The notes beneath the pieces are model-generated. The model did no database searches and was not told the DNA's origin. It was given only the letters and a program-made list of their open reading frames with translations. A stretch of 64,000 nucleotides of DNA from Pseudomonas sp. M47T1 (GTDB taxonomy: Bacteria; Pseudomonadota; Gammaproteobacteria; Pseudomonadales; Pseudomonadaceae): the NCBI RefSeq assembly GCF_000263855.1, contig NZ_AJWX01000015.1, forward strand, positions 62,001 through 126,000. The letters run 5' to 3'. Below, one piece after another: positions 33,715-42,086 of this stretch. The first letter of the stretch is position 1. Each line of letters begins with the position of its first letter. The translations under genes and the position numbers were made by a program.

Positions 33715-35526
33715 ATGTCCCAGAGCACTGCAACGCCCGAAACACCCCGGCCGAACTGGAAGGTCGACCACCTTCCAGCCTCGCCGCTGGGCTTCGTACT
33801 ATTGTTTCTGCAACGCTTCAAAGGGTGGTACCTGGCCATTCTTCTGCTACAGATTGGCGCAGCGGTGTGCACGATCCTGGTCCCTTGGGGGCTGGGCAAG
33901 CTCACCGGCATGATCAGCCACCTGGACGACCTGCACCAGGCGTTCAGCGCGCTGAGCACGCCTTTAACCCTGTTAGGCCTGTTGCTGGTGGCTGAGTTGT
34001 TGATGCTGCGCATCGGCAACGGCTGCCATATCCATGTGGTGCCCTTGCAGCGCCGCGCCGTGACCCAGACGCTGTTCGCCTACCTGCAACAGCATTCCCA
34101 TCGCTTCGTTAGCAGCGAATTCGCCGGCGCCCTGGCTCACCGGGTGTCGGAGGTGTCGATGGGGGTCAACATGACCATCGCCATCGTGCTGTTCGACCTG
34201 ATGCCAGTACTGGTCACCCTCAGCGTTTCGGTGCTGCTGCTGTACCTGGCCGCGCCGGTGCTGGGCCAGTTCATGCTGGTGTGGGCCCTGTTGTTCATCG
34301 CGGTCAGCTACTGGCTGGCGCGCCGCAGCCAGCCGCTGGCCCAGCAGTTTTCCGCTGCCCGCAGCCTGAGCAACGGCAAGGTGGTGGACGCGGTCAGCAA
34401 CCTCACCAATATTCGCCTGTTTGCCCGCCATGCCTATGAGTACGACTACCTCAACCGCTACCTGAACGGCGAGATGAAGGCGGCGTACCGGGCATTCATC
34501 TACATGGAGAAAATCCGCTGGCTGCTCTCGGCCCTGGGCGTGGCGCTGAAACTGGGCATGGTGCTGCTATCACTGTACCTGTGGCGCGAGCAGCGCCTGG
34601 ACCTGGCCGGGTTCGTGATGGCCACCAGCCTGTCGCTGTTGATCGTCAACGACGTGGGCAACCTGGCCCGGCGCCTGCTTGATTTTTTCGAGGCCGCCGG
34701 CAACATTTCCAATGGCGTGCGCACGCTTATTCGCCCCCACGAGGTGACCGACCATGCCCAGGCCGCGCGCCTGGACGTCAAGCGCGGGCACATCGAGTTC
34801 CGTGACGTGACGTTCGGCTACCGCCCGGGCCAGGCCATCTTCAACGGCTTCAGCGTGACCATTCCCGCTGGCCAGCGGGTGGGCCTTGTGGGTTCGTCGG
34901 GGTCGGGCAAGTCGACCTTGCTCAGCCTGCTGCTGCGCCTGTACGACGTGCAGGGCGGGGCGGTACTGATCGATGGCCAGGACGTGCGCCAGGTCACCCA
35001 GCACTCCCTGCACGGGCAGATCGGCCTGATCCCCCAGGAGCCTGGCCTGTTCCACCGCACCATTCGCGAAAACATTCACTACGGGCGCCTGGACGCCAGT
35101 GAACAGGAACTGGACGTGGCCATCCACCGCGCCGGCGCGGAACAGTTCATCGGCCAGATGGAGCACGGCTATGAATCGCTGGTGGGCGAGCGCGGGGTCA
35201 AGCTGTCGGGCGGTCAACGCCAGCGCATTGCCATTGCCCGGGTGATTCTCAAGGACGCGCCGATCCTGGTGATGGACGAGGCTACTTCCAGCCTGGACTC
35301 TATTACCGAGCGCTTTATCCAGGACAAGCTGGACGAAATCATGGACAACAAGACAGTGTTGGTGGTGGCGCACCGCTTGTCTACCGTCGCCCACCTGGAC
35401 CGCATCCTGGTGATGGACCATGGCCGGCTGGTGGAGGATGGCAGCCACGATGAACTGCTGCGCAAGCACGGGCACTACTACCGTTTGTGGAGTCGTCAGG
35501 CCCAGGGCGTGGAGGAACCGGCCTGA
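33715..35526 (+). CDS. ABC exporter, fused membrane and ATP-binding domains
   Basis: A 603-residue half-transporter of the MsbA/multidrug type. The membrane domain occupies about 25-320 with six hydrophobic segments. The nucleotide-binding domain is at about 355-600: Walker A GLVGSSGSGKSTLLSLLLRL, signature KLSGGQRQRIAIARV, Walker B ILVMDEATSSLD and the H-loop VVVAHRLSTVAHLDRI. It works as a dimer. The substrate is unknown; nothing in the flanking genes (TOBE protein, phosphatase) suggests one. The start is the ATG at 33715 after a weak GAAGCG stretch. The upstream gap contains no other gene. Confidence 0.92.
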   Translation: MSQSTATPETPRPNWKVDHLPASPLGFVLLFLQRFKGWYLAILLLQIGAAVCTILVPWGLGKLTGMISHLDDLHQAFSALSTPLTLLGLLLVAELLMLRIGNGCHIHVVPLQRRAVTQTLFAYLQQHSHRFVSSEFAGALAHRVSEVSMGVNMTIAIVLFDLMPVLVTLSVSVLLLYLAAPVLGQFMLVWALLFIAVSYWLARRSQPLAQQFSAARSLSNGKVVDAVSNLTNIRLFARHAYEYDYLNRYLNGEMKAAYRAFIYMEKIRWLLSALGVALKLGMVLLSLYLWREQRLDLAGFVMATSLSLLIVNDVGNLARRLLDFFEAAGNISNGVRTLIRPHEVTDHAQAARLDVKRGHIEFRDVTFGYRPGQAIFNGFSVTIPAGQRVGLVGSSGSGKSTLLSLLLRLYDVQGGAVLIDGQDVRQVTQHSLHGQIGLIPQEPGLFHRTIRENIHYGRLDASEQELDVAIHRAGAEQFIGQMEHGYESLVGERGVKLSGGQRQRIAIARVILKDAPILVMDEATSSLDSITERFIQDKLDEIMDNKTVLVVAHRLSTVAHLDRILVMDHGRLVEDGSHDELLRKHGHYYRLWSRQAQGVEEPA

Positions 35527-35649
35527 CAGATATATATCCTTCAGGAATATCAAAAGCACAATCAATTCCTTTTGATTTTAAACGGGCTGCGGCACAGTAA
35601 ACCCATCGCGGCACTGGGCCGCAGCTTTCCACCACAAGGGAATCGTGCC

Positions 35650-35865
35650 ATGACCATTAAAGCCATCAACGTACGCAACCAGTTCAAGGGCGTGATCAAG
35701 GAAATCATCGAAGGCCCGGTGGTCTCGGAAATCGACGTGCAGACCGCCTCGGGCATCGTCACCTCGGTGATCACCACGCGCTCTATCCACGAACTGGAGC
35801 TCAAAGTGGGCAGCGAAGTGATCGCTTTCGTGAAATCCACCGAAGTGTCCATCGCCAAGCTCTGA
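35650..35865 (+). CDS. TOBE-domain molybdate-binding protein (Mop-like)
   Basis: A 71-residue single TOBE domain: INVRNQFKGVIKEIIEGPVV, SEIDVQTASGIVTSVITTRS, then SIHELELKVGSEVIAFVKST with the final VSIAKL. Such molbindins store or buffer molybdate in the cytoplasm as oligomers. ATG at 35650 is preferred since the domain starts there; an in-frame ATG further upstream adds an unrelated 26-residue leader. Molybdate handling fits the molybdenum-dependent formate dehydrogenase 20 kb away, but the two are not linked. An inverted repeat ATCAAAAG...CTTTTGAT at 35549-35576 lies upstream and could be an operator or a weak terminator of the exporter gene. Confidence 0.88.
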   Translation: MTIKAINVRNQFKGVIKEIIEGPVVSEIDVQTASGIVTSVITTRSIHELELKVGSEVIAFVKSTEVSIAKL

Positions 35866-35948
35866 AGCAGGCCTTGCAGCTTATCCATTGACCGCGCGGC
35901 GCCACGGGCAGAAGATCGTGGTGCAGCTCGGCACAAGGAGGCAGGCCA

Positions 35949-36677
35949 ATGAACAAATTCGCTCACTACACGCGCAACCTGAAGGGGCGCGATTTTGCCG
36001 TGGGCGATATTCATGGGCATTTTGGCCGGCTGCAGGCCAGCCTTGACCACATTGGCTTCGACCCGGCCGCCGACCGGCTGTTCAGCGTCGGTGACCTGGT
36101 GGACCGCGGCCCGCAAAGCGAAGAGTGCCTGGAGTGGCTGGATCGCCCCTGGTTCTTTGCCGTGCAGGGCAACCACGAGGCCCTGGCCATTCAGCATCAA
36201 GCCAACATCAGCGTCGACGAGCGCATGTACCGTGCCAGCGGCGGCGCCTGGTTCCTGGATGCCAGCCCGGAAAAACAACAGTTGTATGCCAGCCGTTTCA
36301 CTCAGCTGCCGGTGGCCCTGGAAGTGGAAACCAGCCGCGGCCTGATCGGGTTGGTGCACGCTGACTGTCCTTTTCCCACCTGGCGCCAGTTGCGTGACTT
36401 CGTTCAACACCGCTGGCCCGACGACACCTACACCGATGAAGGCTGCCAGTGGTCACGCTCGCGTATCAAGCGCGGCGACGGCAGCGGCATCCGTGACGTG
36501 CGCGCAGTGATTGTCGGCCACACGCCGCTGCGCCGGCCACGGCGGTTGGGTAACGTCTGGCACATTGACACAGCCGGCTGGAGCGAGGGGTATTTCACAT
36601 TGATGGAGCTGGGCGACCTGCAAGCCCTGAGTGCACCGCAGGCTGACGCTTACACCGGCGCCTCCACGCGCACCTGA
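35949..36677 (+). CDS. PrpA/PphA-like serine/threonine protein phosphatase
   Basis: A 242-residue metallophosphoesterase of the lambda/PrpA group. The full two-metal set is present: GDIHGHF (about 19-25), GDLVDRGPQ (about 47-55), GNHEALA (about 74-80), a metal-binding His in LVHADCPFP and GHTPL near residue 180. Family members remove phosphate from proteins or bis-nucleotides. AAGGAGG lies about 7 bases before the ATG. Its 3' end overlaps the convergent diguanylate cyclase gene by 28 bases, so transcripts may interfere. Confidence 0.9.
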   Translation: MNKFAHYTRNLKGRDFAVGDIHGHFGRLQASLDHIGFDPAADRLFSVGDLVDRGPQSEECLEWLDRPWFFAVQGNHEALAIQHQANISVDERMYRASGGAWFLDASPEKQQLYASRFTQLPVALEVETSRGLIGLVHADCPFPTWRQLRDFVQHRWPDDTYTDEGCQWSRSRIKRGDGSGIRDVRAVIVGHTPLRRPRRLGNVWHIDTAGWSEGYFTLMELGDLQALSAPQADAYTGASTRT

Positions 36678-38206
36678 CGCCGTGGCTGAGTCGGGTGCAA
36701 GCGGTTGCGGCCCAGGCTCTTGGCAGTATAGAGGGCCTGGTCGGCGGCCTGGATAAGGTCCTGGGGATGCGGGTCGCCGTTACCCGGGGTCCACACGTGC
36801 AGGCCGGCGCTGACCGTCACCACGCCGCCGTCATTGCCGGCATGGGCAATCAGCAGCCCGCGCACGGCGTCGAGGATTCGCTCCGCCACCTGCCAGGTGC
36901 CCGGCCAATCGCTTTCAGGCAGCACCACCAGCAACTCCTCGCCACCATAGCGCACCACCAGATCACTGCTGCGGCCCACGCAGTCCAGCACGGTGCGGCC
37001 AACGGCCGTCAGGCACTGGTCGCCGGCGGGGTGGCCATACAGGTCGTTGAAGCGCTTGAAGTGATCGACATCGAGCATGATCAGTCCCAGCGGTTTGCCA
37101 CTGCGTCGGGCGCGGCCGATCTCGTGGGGCAGGGCGGCGTCCAGCTGGCGACGGTTCGCCAGGCCGGTCAGCGCGTCCTGCATGGCCAGGATCTCCAGCG
37201 CCGCGTGGGCATTGCGCAGCTTGGCCTCGGTGCGCTGGCCATGGCGGATCTGGCGGATCAACAGCACGCCGAACACCGATAGTGCCGCGCCTACCACCAG
37301 GATGAACGCCGCCGAACGCAACAGGTTGGCATGCCAGGTGGCGTAGATGGCATCACGGGACTGGGCTGCTTCCACCACCAGCGGGTATTTGTCCAATGCC
37401 TGGTAGCTGAACAGCCGCGCCACGCCATCGATGATCGAGGGCATCATGCTGCTGCCGCTGGGCTGGTTGGGCAGCATGTCACTGAACACTTGGCCGCGGG
37501 CCAGGCTGGTGCCAATGATGTGTTCCTCGAAAGGCCGCCGCGCAAGCACGGTGCCGTTGGCCAGGGCCAACACAATCACGCCCTGGCGGTCCAGGTCGAA
37601 GGACTGGTAGAAGCGGTTGAAGAACTCCAGGTCCAGAGTGGCCAGCGCCACGCCGGCGAACGCGCCGTCGGGCCCGTCGATGCGCCGGGATACCGGTATG
37701 ACTAACTGATTGTTGGTGCGGCTGCGGATCACCGGGCCGATGTGCACGGCATCGCCGCGGTTGAAGCGGTGGTATTGAAAGTATTCGCGGTCGGCGTTGT
37801 TGGCGCCCGCCGGGTCTACGTCGTTGGAGGTCACCAGCCAGCGGCCGTCCTTGTCGTAGATGAACAGGCCATGCAGCTGCGGCAGGTCGTGGGTGCGGGC
37901 CTGCATCAGACGGCGCAGACGCTTCAGTTGGGCAGGGCTGGTGCCATCGGCCTGTACCCGTTCTGAGAGGTCGGCCAGCACCACGTCAGCCTCCTGCACG
38001 GTGCTTTGCGCCTGCTGGGCCAGGGAGCGGGCCAGGTTCGCGGTGTCGGTGCGCGCCACGTGCAAGGCCTGGGTGCGCGCGGTCCAGCTTTGCCAGGTGT
38101 CCAGGCCCAGCAACGACAACAGCACCAGCGCCATGAAGCCGATGGCCAGGCGCTGGGCCGAGGGGCGAGCCTTGAGGATGATTCGCTGCTGCAGGTTGTC
38201 CAGCAT
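36650..38206 (-). CDS. Membrane diguanylate cyclase (dCache-like sensor plus GGDEF)
   Basis: A 518-residue sensor enzyme. A membrane span at about 18-40 is followed by a periplasmic Cache-type sensing domain (about 45-285: LHGLFIYDKDGRWLVTSNDV), a second span (about 295-315) and a GGDEF domain (about 345-505). The active site reads GGEEL, an accepted active form, and an RSSD inhibitory site lies 5 residues before it, so feedback by c-di-GMP is likely. No EAL domain is present. ATG at 38206 begins MLDNLQQRI; no good ribosome site is visible, so the start is tentative. The signal is unknown. Confidence 0.9.
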   Translation of the reverse strand: MLDNLQQRIILKARPSAQRLAIGFMALVLLSLLGLDTWQSWTARTQALHVARTDTANLARSLAQQAQSTVQEADVVLADLSERVQADGTSPAQLKRLRRLMQARTHDLPQLHGLFIYDKDGRWLVTSNDVDPAGANNADREYFQYHRFNRGDAVHIGPVIRSRTNNQLVIPVSRRIDGPDGAFAGVALATLDLEFFNRFYQSFDLDRQGVIVLALANGTVLARRPFEEHIIGTSLARGQVFSDMLPNQPSGSSMMPSIIDGVARLFSYQALDKYPLVVEAAQSRDAIYATWHANLLRSAAFILVVGAALSVFGVLLIRQIRHGQRTEAKLRNAHAALEILAMQDALTGLANRRQLDAALPHEIGRARRSGKPLGLIMLDVDHFKRFNDLYGHPAGDQCLTAVGRTVLDCVGRSSDLVVRYGGEELLVVLPESDWPGTWQVAERILDAVRGLLIAHAGNDGGVVTVSAGLHVWTPGNGDPHPQDLIQAADQALYTAKSLGRNRLHPTQPRRQVRVEAPV

Positions 38207-38263
38207 CGGCGGCCATGTGGAAGAATGGGCGGTTCCCCCAGTGTAGCCGTTATTAATGCCGGA

Positions 38264-38357
38264 GCTGCCGCCAGGCTGCGAAGGTGCGCGCGGCGTGCCC
38301 GCGGTCGGCATGACATCGCCGAAGGTCCTGCGGACCTTTTCGCAGCCTGGCGCCAGT
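38264..38357. repeat. Cloverleaf-type intergenic repeat, copy F (full, inverted)
   Basis: Read on the minus strand, it has the CAGGCTGCGAAAAGGTCCGC arm, the AAGGTCC-gca-GGACCTT hairpin and the conserved tgtcatgccga linker. The third hairpin is altered. It lies between two minus-strand genes (dehydrogenase and diguanylate cyclase). Confidence 0.78.
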
Positions 38358-38370
38358 CCTGGGGGGCAGG

Positions 38371-39222
38371 TCAGGTGTACAGGTGAAACCCGCGACCTGC
38401 CTTGCGGCCCAGGTAACCGGCGGCAACCATTTCGCGCAGCAGGGGCGCGGCGCGGTATTTGCTGTCGCCAAAGCCTTCCAGGAAGGCGTCCATGATTGCC
38501 AGTAGGGTGTCCAGGCCGATCAGGTCGGCCAGGGCCAGCGGGCCGATGGGCTGGTTGCAGCCAAGGCGCATGCCGGTGTCGATGTCTTCGGCGCTGGCCA
38601 GGCCCTCCTGCAACACCAGGATGGCTTCGTTGATCATCGGCACCAGAATGCGGTTGACCACGAAACCTGGGCGGTTGCCGGCGCTGATGGCGGTCTTGCC
38701 CAGGGCGCCGCTCAGTTGCAGGGCCAGGGCGTGGGTGGCGTCGCTGGTTTGCAGGCCACGGATCACTTCCACCAAGGCCATCATCGGCACTGGGTTGAAG
38801 AAGTGCAGGCCAATGAAACGCGCCGGGTTGTTCACGCTGGCGGCCAATTGCGTGACAGACAGCGACGAGGTATTGGTGGCAATCACGCACTGGTCGCTGA
38901 CCTGCTCGGCAATCTGCTTGAGGATCTTCACCTTCAGGCCAAGGTTTTCGGTGGCGGCCTCGATCACCAGTTGGGCGTCGGCCAGGCGCGCGTAATCGGT
39001 GCTGGTGGCGATGCGGGTCAAGGCCTGGTCGGCCTGGGCCTGGGTCAGGGTTTCCTTGCTCACCTGGCGTTGCAGGTTCTTGCCCAGGGTGGCCAGGCCG
39101 CGCTCAAGGGCAGCGTCGCTGATGTCCACCAGGGTCACGGTGTAGCCGGACAGCGCGCACACCTGGGCAATGCCGTTGCCCATGGTGCCGGCGCCGATGA
39201 CGGCGATACGTTGCAGTGTCAT
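38371..39222 (-). CDS. 3-hydroxybutyryl-CoA (3-hydroxyacyl-CoA) dehydrogenase
   Basis: A 283-residue short-chain 3-hydroxyacyl-CoA dehydrogenase of the PaaH/Hbd family. The NAD block is IAVIGAGTMGNGIAQVCALS (residues 6-25). The active-site set is NTSSLSVTQLA, then LHFFNPVPMMALVEVIRG, which holds the catalytic His, and NRPGFVVNRILVPMINEAI. ATG at 39222 is preferred over a longer frame that runs into the thiolase gene. The thiolase gene upstream ends 14 bases before it, so the pair catalyses consecutive steps between acetoacetyl-CoA and 3-hydroxyacyl-CoA. Confidence 0.93.
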   Translation of the reverse strand: MTLQRIAVIGAGTMGNGIAQVCALSGYTVTLVDISDAALERGLATLGKNLQRQVSKETLTQAQADQALTRIATSTDYARLADAQLVIEAATENLGLKVKILKQIAEQVSDQCVIATNTSSLSVTQLAASVNNPARFIGLHFFNPVPMMALVEVIRGLQTSDATHALALQLSGALGKTAISAGNRPGFVVNRILVPMINEAILVLQEGLASAEDIDTGMRLGCNQPIGPLALADLIGLDTLLAIMDAFLEGFGDSKYRAAPLLREMVAAGYLGRKAGRGFHLYT

Positions 39223-39236
39223 GTGGTTATCCTTGT

Positions 39237-40418
39237 TTAGACGCGTTCGAACAGCACGGCAATGCCTTGGCCGCCGCCGATGCACATGGTGGCCAGGCCG
39301 TAGCGGCCCTGGATGCGGTGCAGTTCGTGGATGGCCTTGGTGGCAATGATCGCGCCGGTGGCGCCTACCGGGTGGCCCAGGGAAATACCGGAGCCGTTGG
39401 GGTTGACCTTGGCCGGGTCGAAATCCAGCTGTTGGGCCACGGCGCAGGCCTGGGCGGCAAAGGCTTCGTTGGACTCGATTACGTCCAGGTCCTGCACGCG
39501 CAGGCCGGCCTTGGTCAGCACCTGGCGGGTGGCGGGGATGGGCCCCAGGCCCATCAGGGCCGGATCCACGCCGGCATGGCCGTAGCCCACCAGGCGTGCC
39601 AGTGGCGTGAGGTTGTGCGCACGCACGGTCTCGGCGGTGGCCAGCACCAGCGCGGCGGCGCCATCGTTGAGGCTGGAAGCGTTGCCGGCAGTAACACTGC
39701 CGTCCTTCTTGAACGCCGGCTTCATCTTCGCCAATTGTTCGGCGTCCACCGCGCGCACGTTCTCGTCTTCGGCAAAGCTGACGGTGCCTTTGCGCGTGGC
39801 GATCTCGATGGGCACGATCTGCGAGGCAAAGCGGCCCTCGGCGATAGCGCGGGCGGCACGCTGCTGGCTGACCAAGGCCAGTTCGTCCTGCATCTGCCGG
39901 GTAATGCCGAACTTCTCGGCAATGTTCTCGGCGGTGATGCCCATGTGAATGCCGGCGAACGGGTCATGCAGCACGCCCAGCATGTAGTCCAGGGCCTGTA
40001 TGTCGCCCATGCGCGCGCCCCAGCGGGTTTGCTGGAGGAAATACGGGCCACGGCTCATGGATTCCACGCCACCGGCCAGCACCGCACCGGCGTCGCCCAA
40101 CAACAGGCTCTGGGCCGCCGAAACAATGGCCTGAAGGCCCGAACCGCACAGGCGGTTGACGTTGAAAGCCGGGGTTTGCTGCGAAATGCCGGCGTTCACC
40201 GCCGCCACGCGCGACACGTAGGCGTCGCGCGCCTCGGTGGGGATCACCGTGCCAAACACCACGTGGCCGATGTGCTCGGGCGCCAGCTGCGAGCGCTGCA
40301 ACGCCGCCACGGCCAGGTCGGTGGCCAACTGGGTGGGGGGGACATCCTTGAGGGAACCACCAAAACTGCCGATGGCCGAGCGCACGGCGCTGACGACGAA
40401 AATTTCCGGGGTGTGCAT
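39237..40418 (-). CDS. Acetyl-CoA C-acetyltransferase (thiolase)
   Basis: A 393-residue thiolase that cleaves or forms acetoacetyl-CoA or longer 3-ketoacyl-CoA. The acyl-carrying Cys91 is in NRLCGSGLQA, the base His in LGHPVGATGA and the second Cys in CIGGGQGIAVLFE. It is followed by the 3-hydroxyacyl-CoA dehydrogenase in the same operon and is divergent from an AraC regulator, which is the likely activator. This arrangement is common for short-chain 3-hydroxy acid or aromatic-acid end steps in Pseudomonas. Degradative and biosynthetic roles are not distinguished by the sequence. Confidence 0.94.
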   Translation of the reverse strand: MHTPEIFVVSAVRSAIGSFGGSLKDVPPTQLATDLAVAALQRSQLAPEHIGHVVFGTVIPTEARDAYVSRVAAVNAGISQQTPAFNVNRLCGSGLQAIVSAAQSLLLGDAGAVLAGGVESMSRGPYFLQQTRWGARMGDIQALDYMLGVLHDPFAGIHMGITAENIAEKFGITRQMQDELALVSQQRAARAIAEGRFASQIVPIEIATRKGTVSFAEDENVRAVDAEQLAKMKPAFKKDGSVTAGNASSLNDGAAALVLATAETVRAHNLTPLARLVGYGHAGVDPALMGLGPIPATRQVLTKAGLRVQDLDVIESNEAFAAQACAVAQQLDFDPAKVNPNGSGISLGHPVGATGAIIATKAIHELHRIQGRYGLATMCIGGGQGIAVLFERV

Positions 40419-40525
40419 GGGAGACTCCTGCCTGGGCGTGTAATGTGTGCAAGTCTAGGCGCCCAGGCAGTGCTGGCCTATGCCGAAACTGCCCACCAGG
40501 GCTGTGATTTTTTGCCACTTTGGCC

Positions 40526-41548
40526 ATGGGGAGTGTGCTTGCGTTGCTTCGCGAAACCGATTCAGTCGCTGCTTATTTTCTCGATTCCATGCTGCATGCC
40601 CTGCGCGATCAGCCCGAGCGTCGTGCCCAAGTCCTGGCCGAGGCAGGCATTGACGCCTGGCTGCCGGGCGACTGCCATGCGCGGGTGCCGGCCAGTGCCT
40701 TTGCGGCGTTGTGGCTGATTCAGATCCGCACCCTGCAAGACGAGTTTTTTCACCTGGACAGCCATGGCATGCCGCCTGGCAGCTTCGCCCTGATTTGCCG
40801 CGGGCTGATCCAGGAGCCCACCCTGGGCAAGGCCATGCGCCAGTGCCTGGGCAATTTCGCCCTGTTCCTGCGCGATATCCGCGCGCAACTGACCGTGCGC
40901 GGCGCACGGGCGGTGATTAGCCTGGACTACAGCGGTGATACCGAACGTCGAGGTTACGCCGAGGAAACCTTCGCGGTGCTGATGGTGAGCCTGTTGTGCT
41001 GGCTGGGCGGGCGGCGCATCAGTCTGGACCGAGTGGACTTTCATCACCAGCGCCCGGCCCTGGAAGACGATGCGCTGCTGTGGGGGCCGAACCTGAACGT
41101 TGCCGCCGAACGCACCGAAATCGAGTTCGCCGCGCCGGTGTTGTCCATGCCCGTGGTGCAGGACCTGGCCGCGCTCAAGCAATTCCTGCGCACCGCGCCC
41201 CAGTGGCTGATGATCCGCTACCGCAACCCCAACGGCCTGGTGGCCCGGGTGCATCGCTGCCTGCGTGACAGCCAATACGGGCAGTGGCCGACGCTGGTGG
41301 CCATGGCCGGGGAATGCGGGCTGTCGCCCACACGGTTTCGCCGACAGCTGGAACGTGAAGGCAGTTCCTACCAGCAGCTCAAGGATGAAGTGCGTCGCGG
41401 TGTGGCCTGTGAACGCCTGCGCGACACGGCCTTGAGCATCGCTGATATCGCCGGGCAGATCGGCTTCCAGGAACCCAGCGCCTTCCACCGCGCGTTTCGC
41501 AAGTGGACCGGCGAAAGCCCGGGCGCCTACCGCGCCCGGCACCTGTAG
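40526..41548 (+). CDS. AraC-family regulator (arabinose-binding-type N-terminus)
   Basis: A 340-residue regulator. The N-terminal domain (about 10-200) is of the Arabinose_bd/OruR type (ALICRGLIQEPTLGKAMRQC, LGNFALFLRDIRAQLTVRG). The C-terminal double HTH lies at about 235-340, ending with DIAGQIGFQEPSAFHRAFRK and WTGESPGAYRARHL. The start is unclear: ATG at 40526 follows a poor site, and a TTG 6 bases upstream is possible. It is divergent from the thiolase-dehydrogenase operon, with about 107 bases between, and probably controls it. Confidence 0.88.
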   Translation: MGSVLALLRETDSVAAYFLDSMLHALRDQPERRAQVLAEAGIDAWLPGDCHARVPASAFAALWLIQIRTLQDEFFHLDSHGMPPGSFALICRGLIQEPTLGKAMRQCLGNFALFLRDIRAQLTVRGARAVISLDYSGDTERRGYAEETFAVLMVSLLCWLGGRRISLDRVDFHHQRPALEDDALLWGPNLNVAAERTEIEFAAPVLSMPVVQDLAALKQFLRTAPQWLMIRYRNPNGLVARVHRCLRDSQYGQWPTLVAMAGECGLSPTRFRRQLEREGSSYQQLKDEVRRGVACERLRDTALSIADIAGQIGFQEPSAFHRAFRKWTGESPGAYRARHL

Positions 41549-41555
41549 GCAGGTC

Positions 41556-41996
41556 TCAGGCCTGGGGCACCATGGCAAAGCCGACGCCAAAGCGGTTCCA
41601 GGCGTTGATGGTGGCAATGGCCAGGGTCAGGTTCACCACTTCCACGTCGCTGAAGTGCTCCAGCAGCGCCTGGTACTGGTCTTGGGGCGCGTGGTGAATG
41701 GACAGCAGGGTCAGGCTTTCCACCCAGGCCAGTGCGGCGCGTTCGCGGGGTGTGAAGAACGTGGTTTCCTGCCACACAGTCAGGGTTTGCAGGCGCGCTT
41801 CGGTTTCACCGGCCTTGCGTGCGTCGTTGGCGTGCATGTTCACACAATAAGCGCAGCCGTTGAGTTGCGAGGCGCGCAGGCGTACCAGCTCCAGCAGCGA
41901 GCTTTCCAGCCCCGATTTGCCCAGGGCCATTTCCAGGCCCACCAGGGCTTTGTAGGCGTCGGGTGCTTGTTTGGCCCATTCGATACGATTGCTCAT
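41556..41996 (-). CDS. Carboxymuconolactone decarboxylase/AhpD-like protein
   Basis: A 146-residue helical protein of the AhpD/CMD family. The core LRASQLNGCAYCVNMHANDA contains CxxC followed by xxxH, the redox pair and base of AhpD-like alkylhydroperoxidases rather than a true decarboxylase. The family signature continues with ETEARLQTLTVWQETTFFTP and ERAALAWVESLT. GGAG lies 9 bases before the ATG. The MocR gene lies 90 bases upstream on the same strand. It probably helps remove peroxides. Confidence 0.88.
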   Translation of the reverse strand: MSNRIEWAKQAPDAYKALVGLEMALGKSGLESSLLELVRLRASQLNGCAYCVNMHANDARKAGETEARLQTLTVWQETTFFTPRERAALAWVESLTLLSIHHAPQDQYQALLEHFSDVEVVNLTLAIATINAWNRFGVGFAMVPQA

Positions 41997-42086
41997 TGCG
42001 GTAGCTCCGGTGTAGTCAGGGGTGTAGTAAGGTGTGGGAATACCTTAACGCCGGAGGTGCTGGCCGCTGATAGCCAATACAGCGGT

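Noticed and set aside
41556..41996. True carboxymuconolactone decarboxylase of the protocatechuate route
   Set aside because: It has the CxxC-xxx-H pattern of AhpD-like proteins and no pca genes are nearby.
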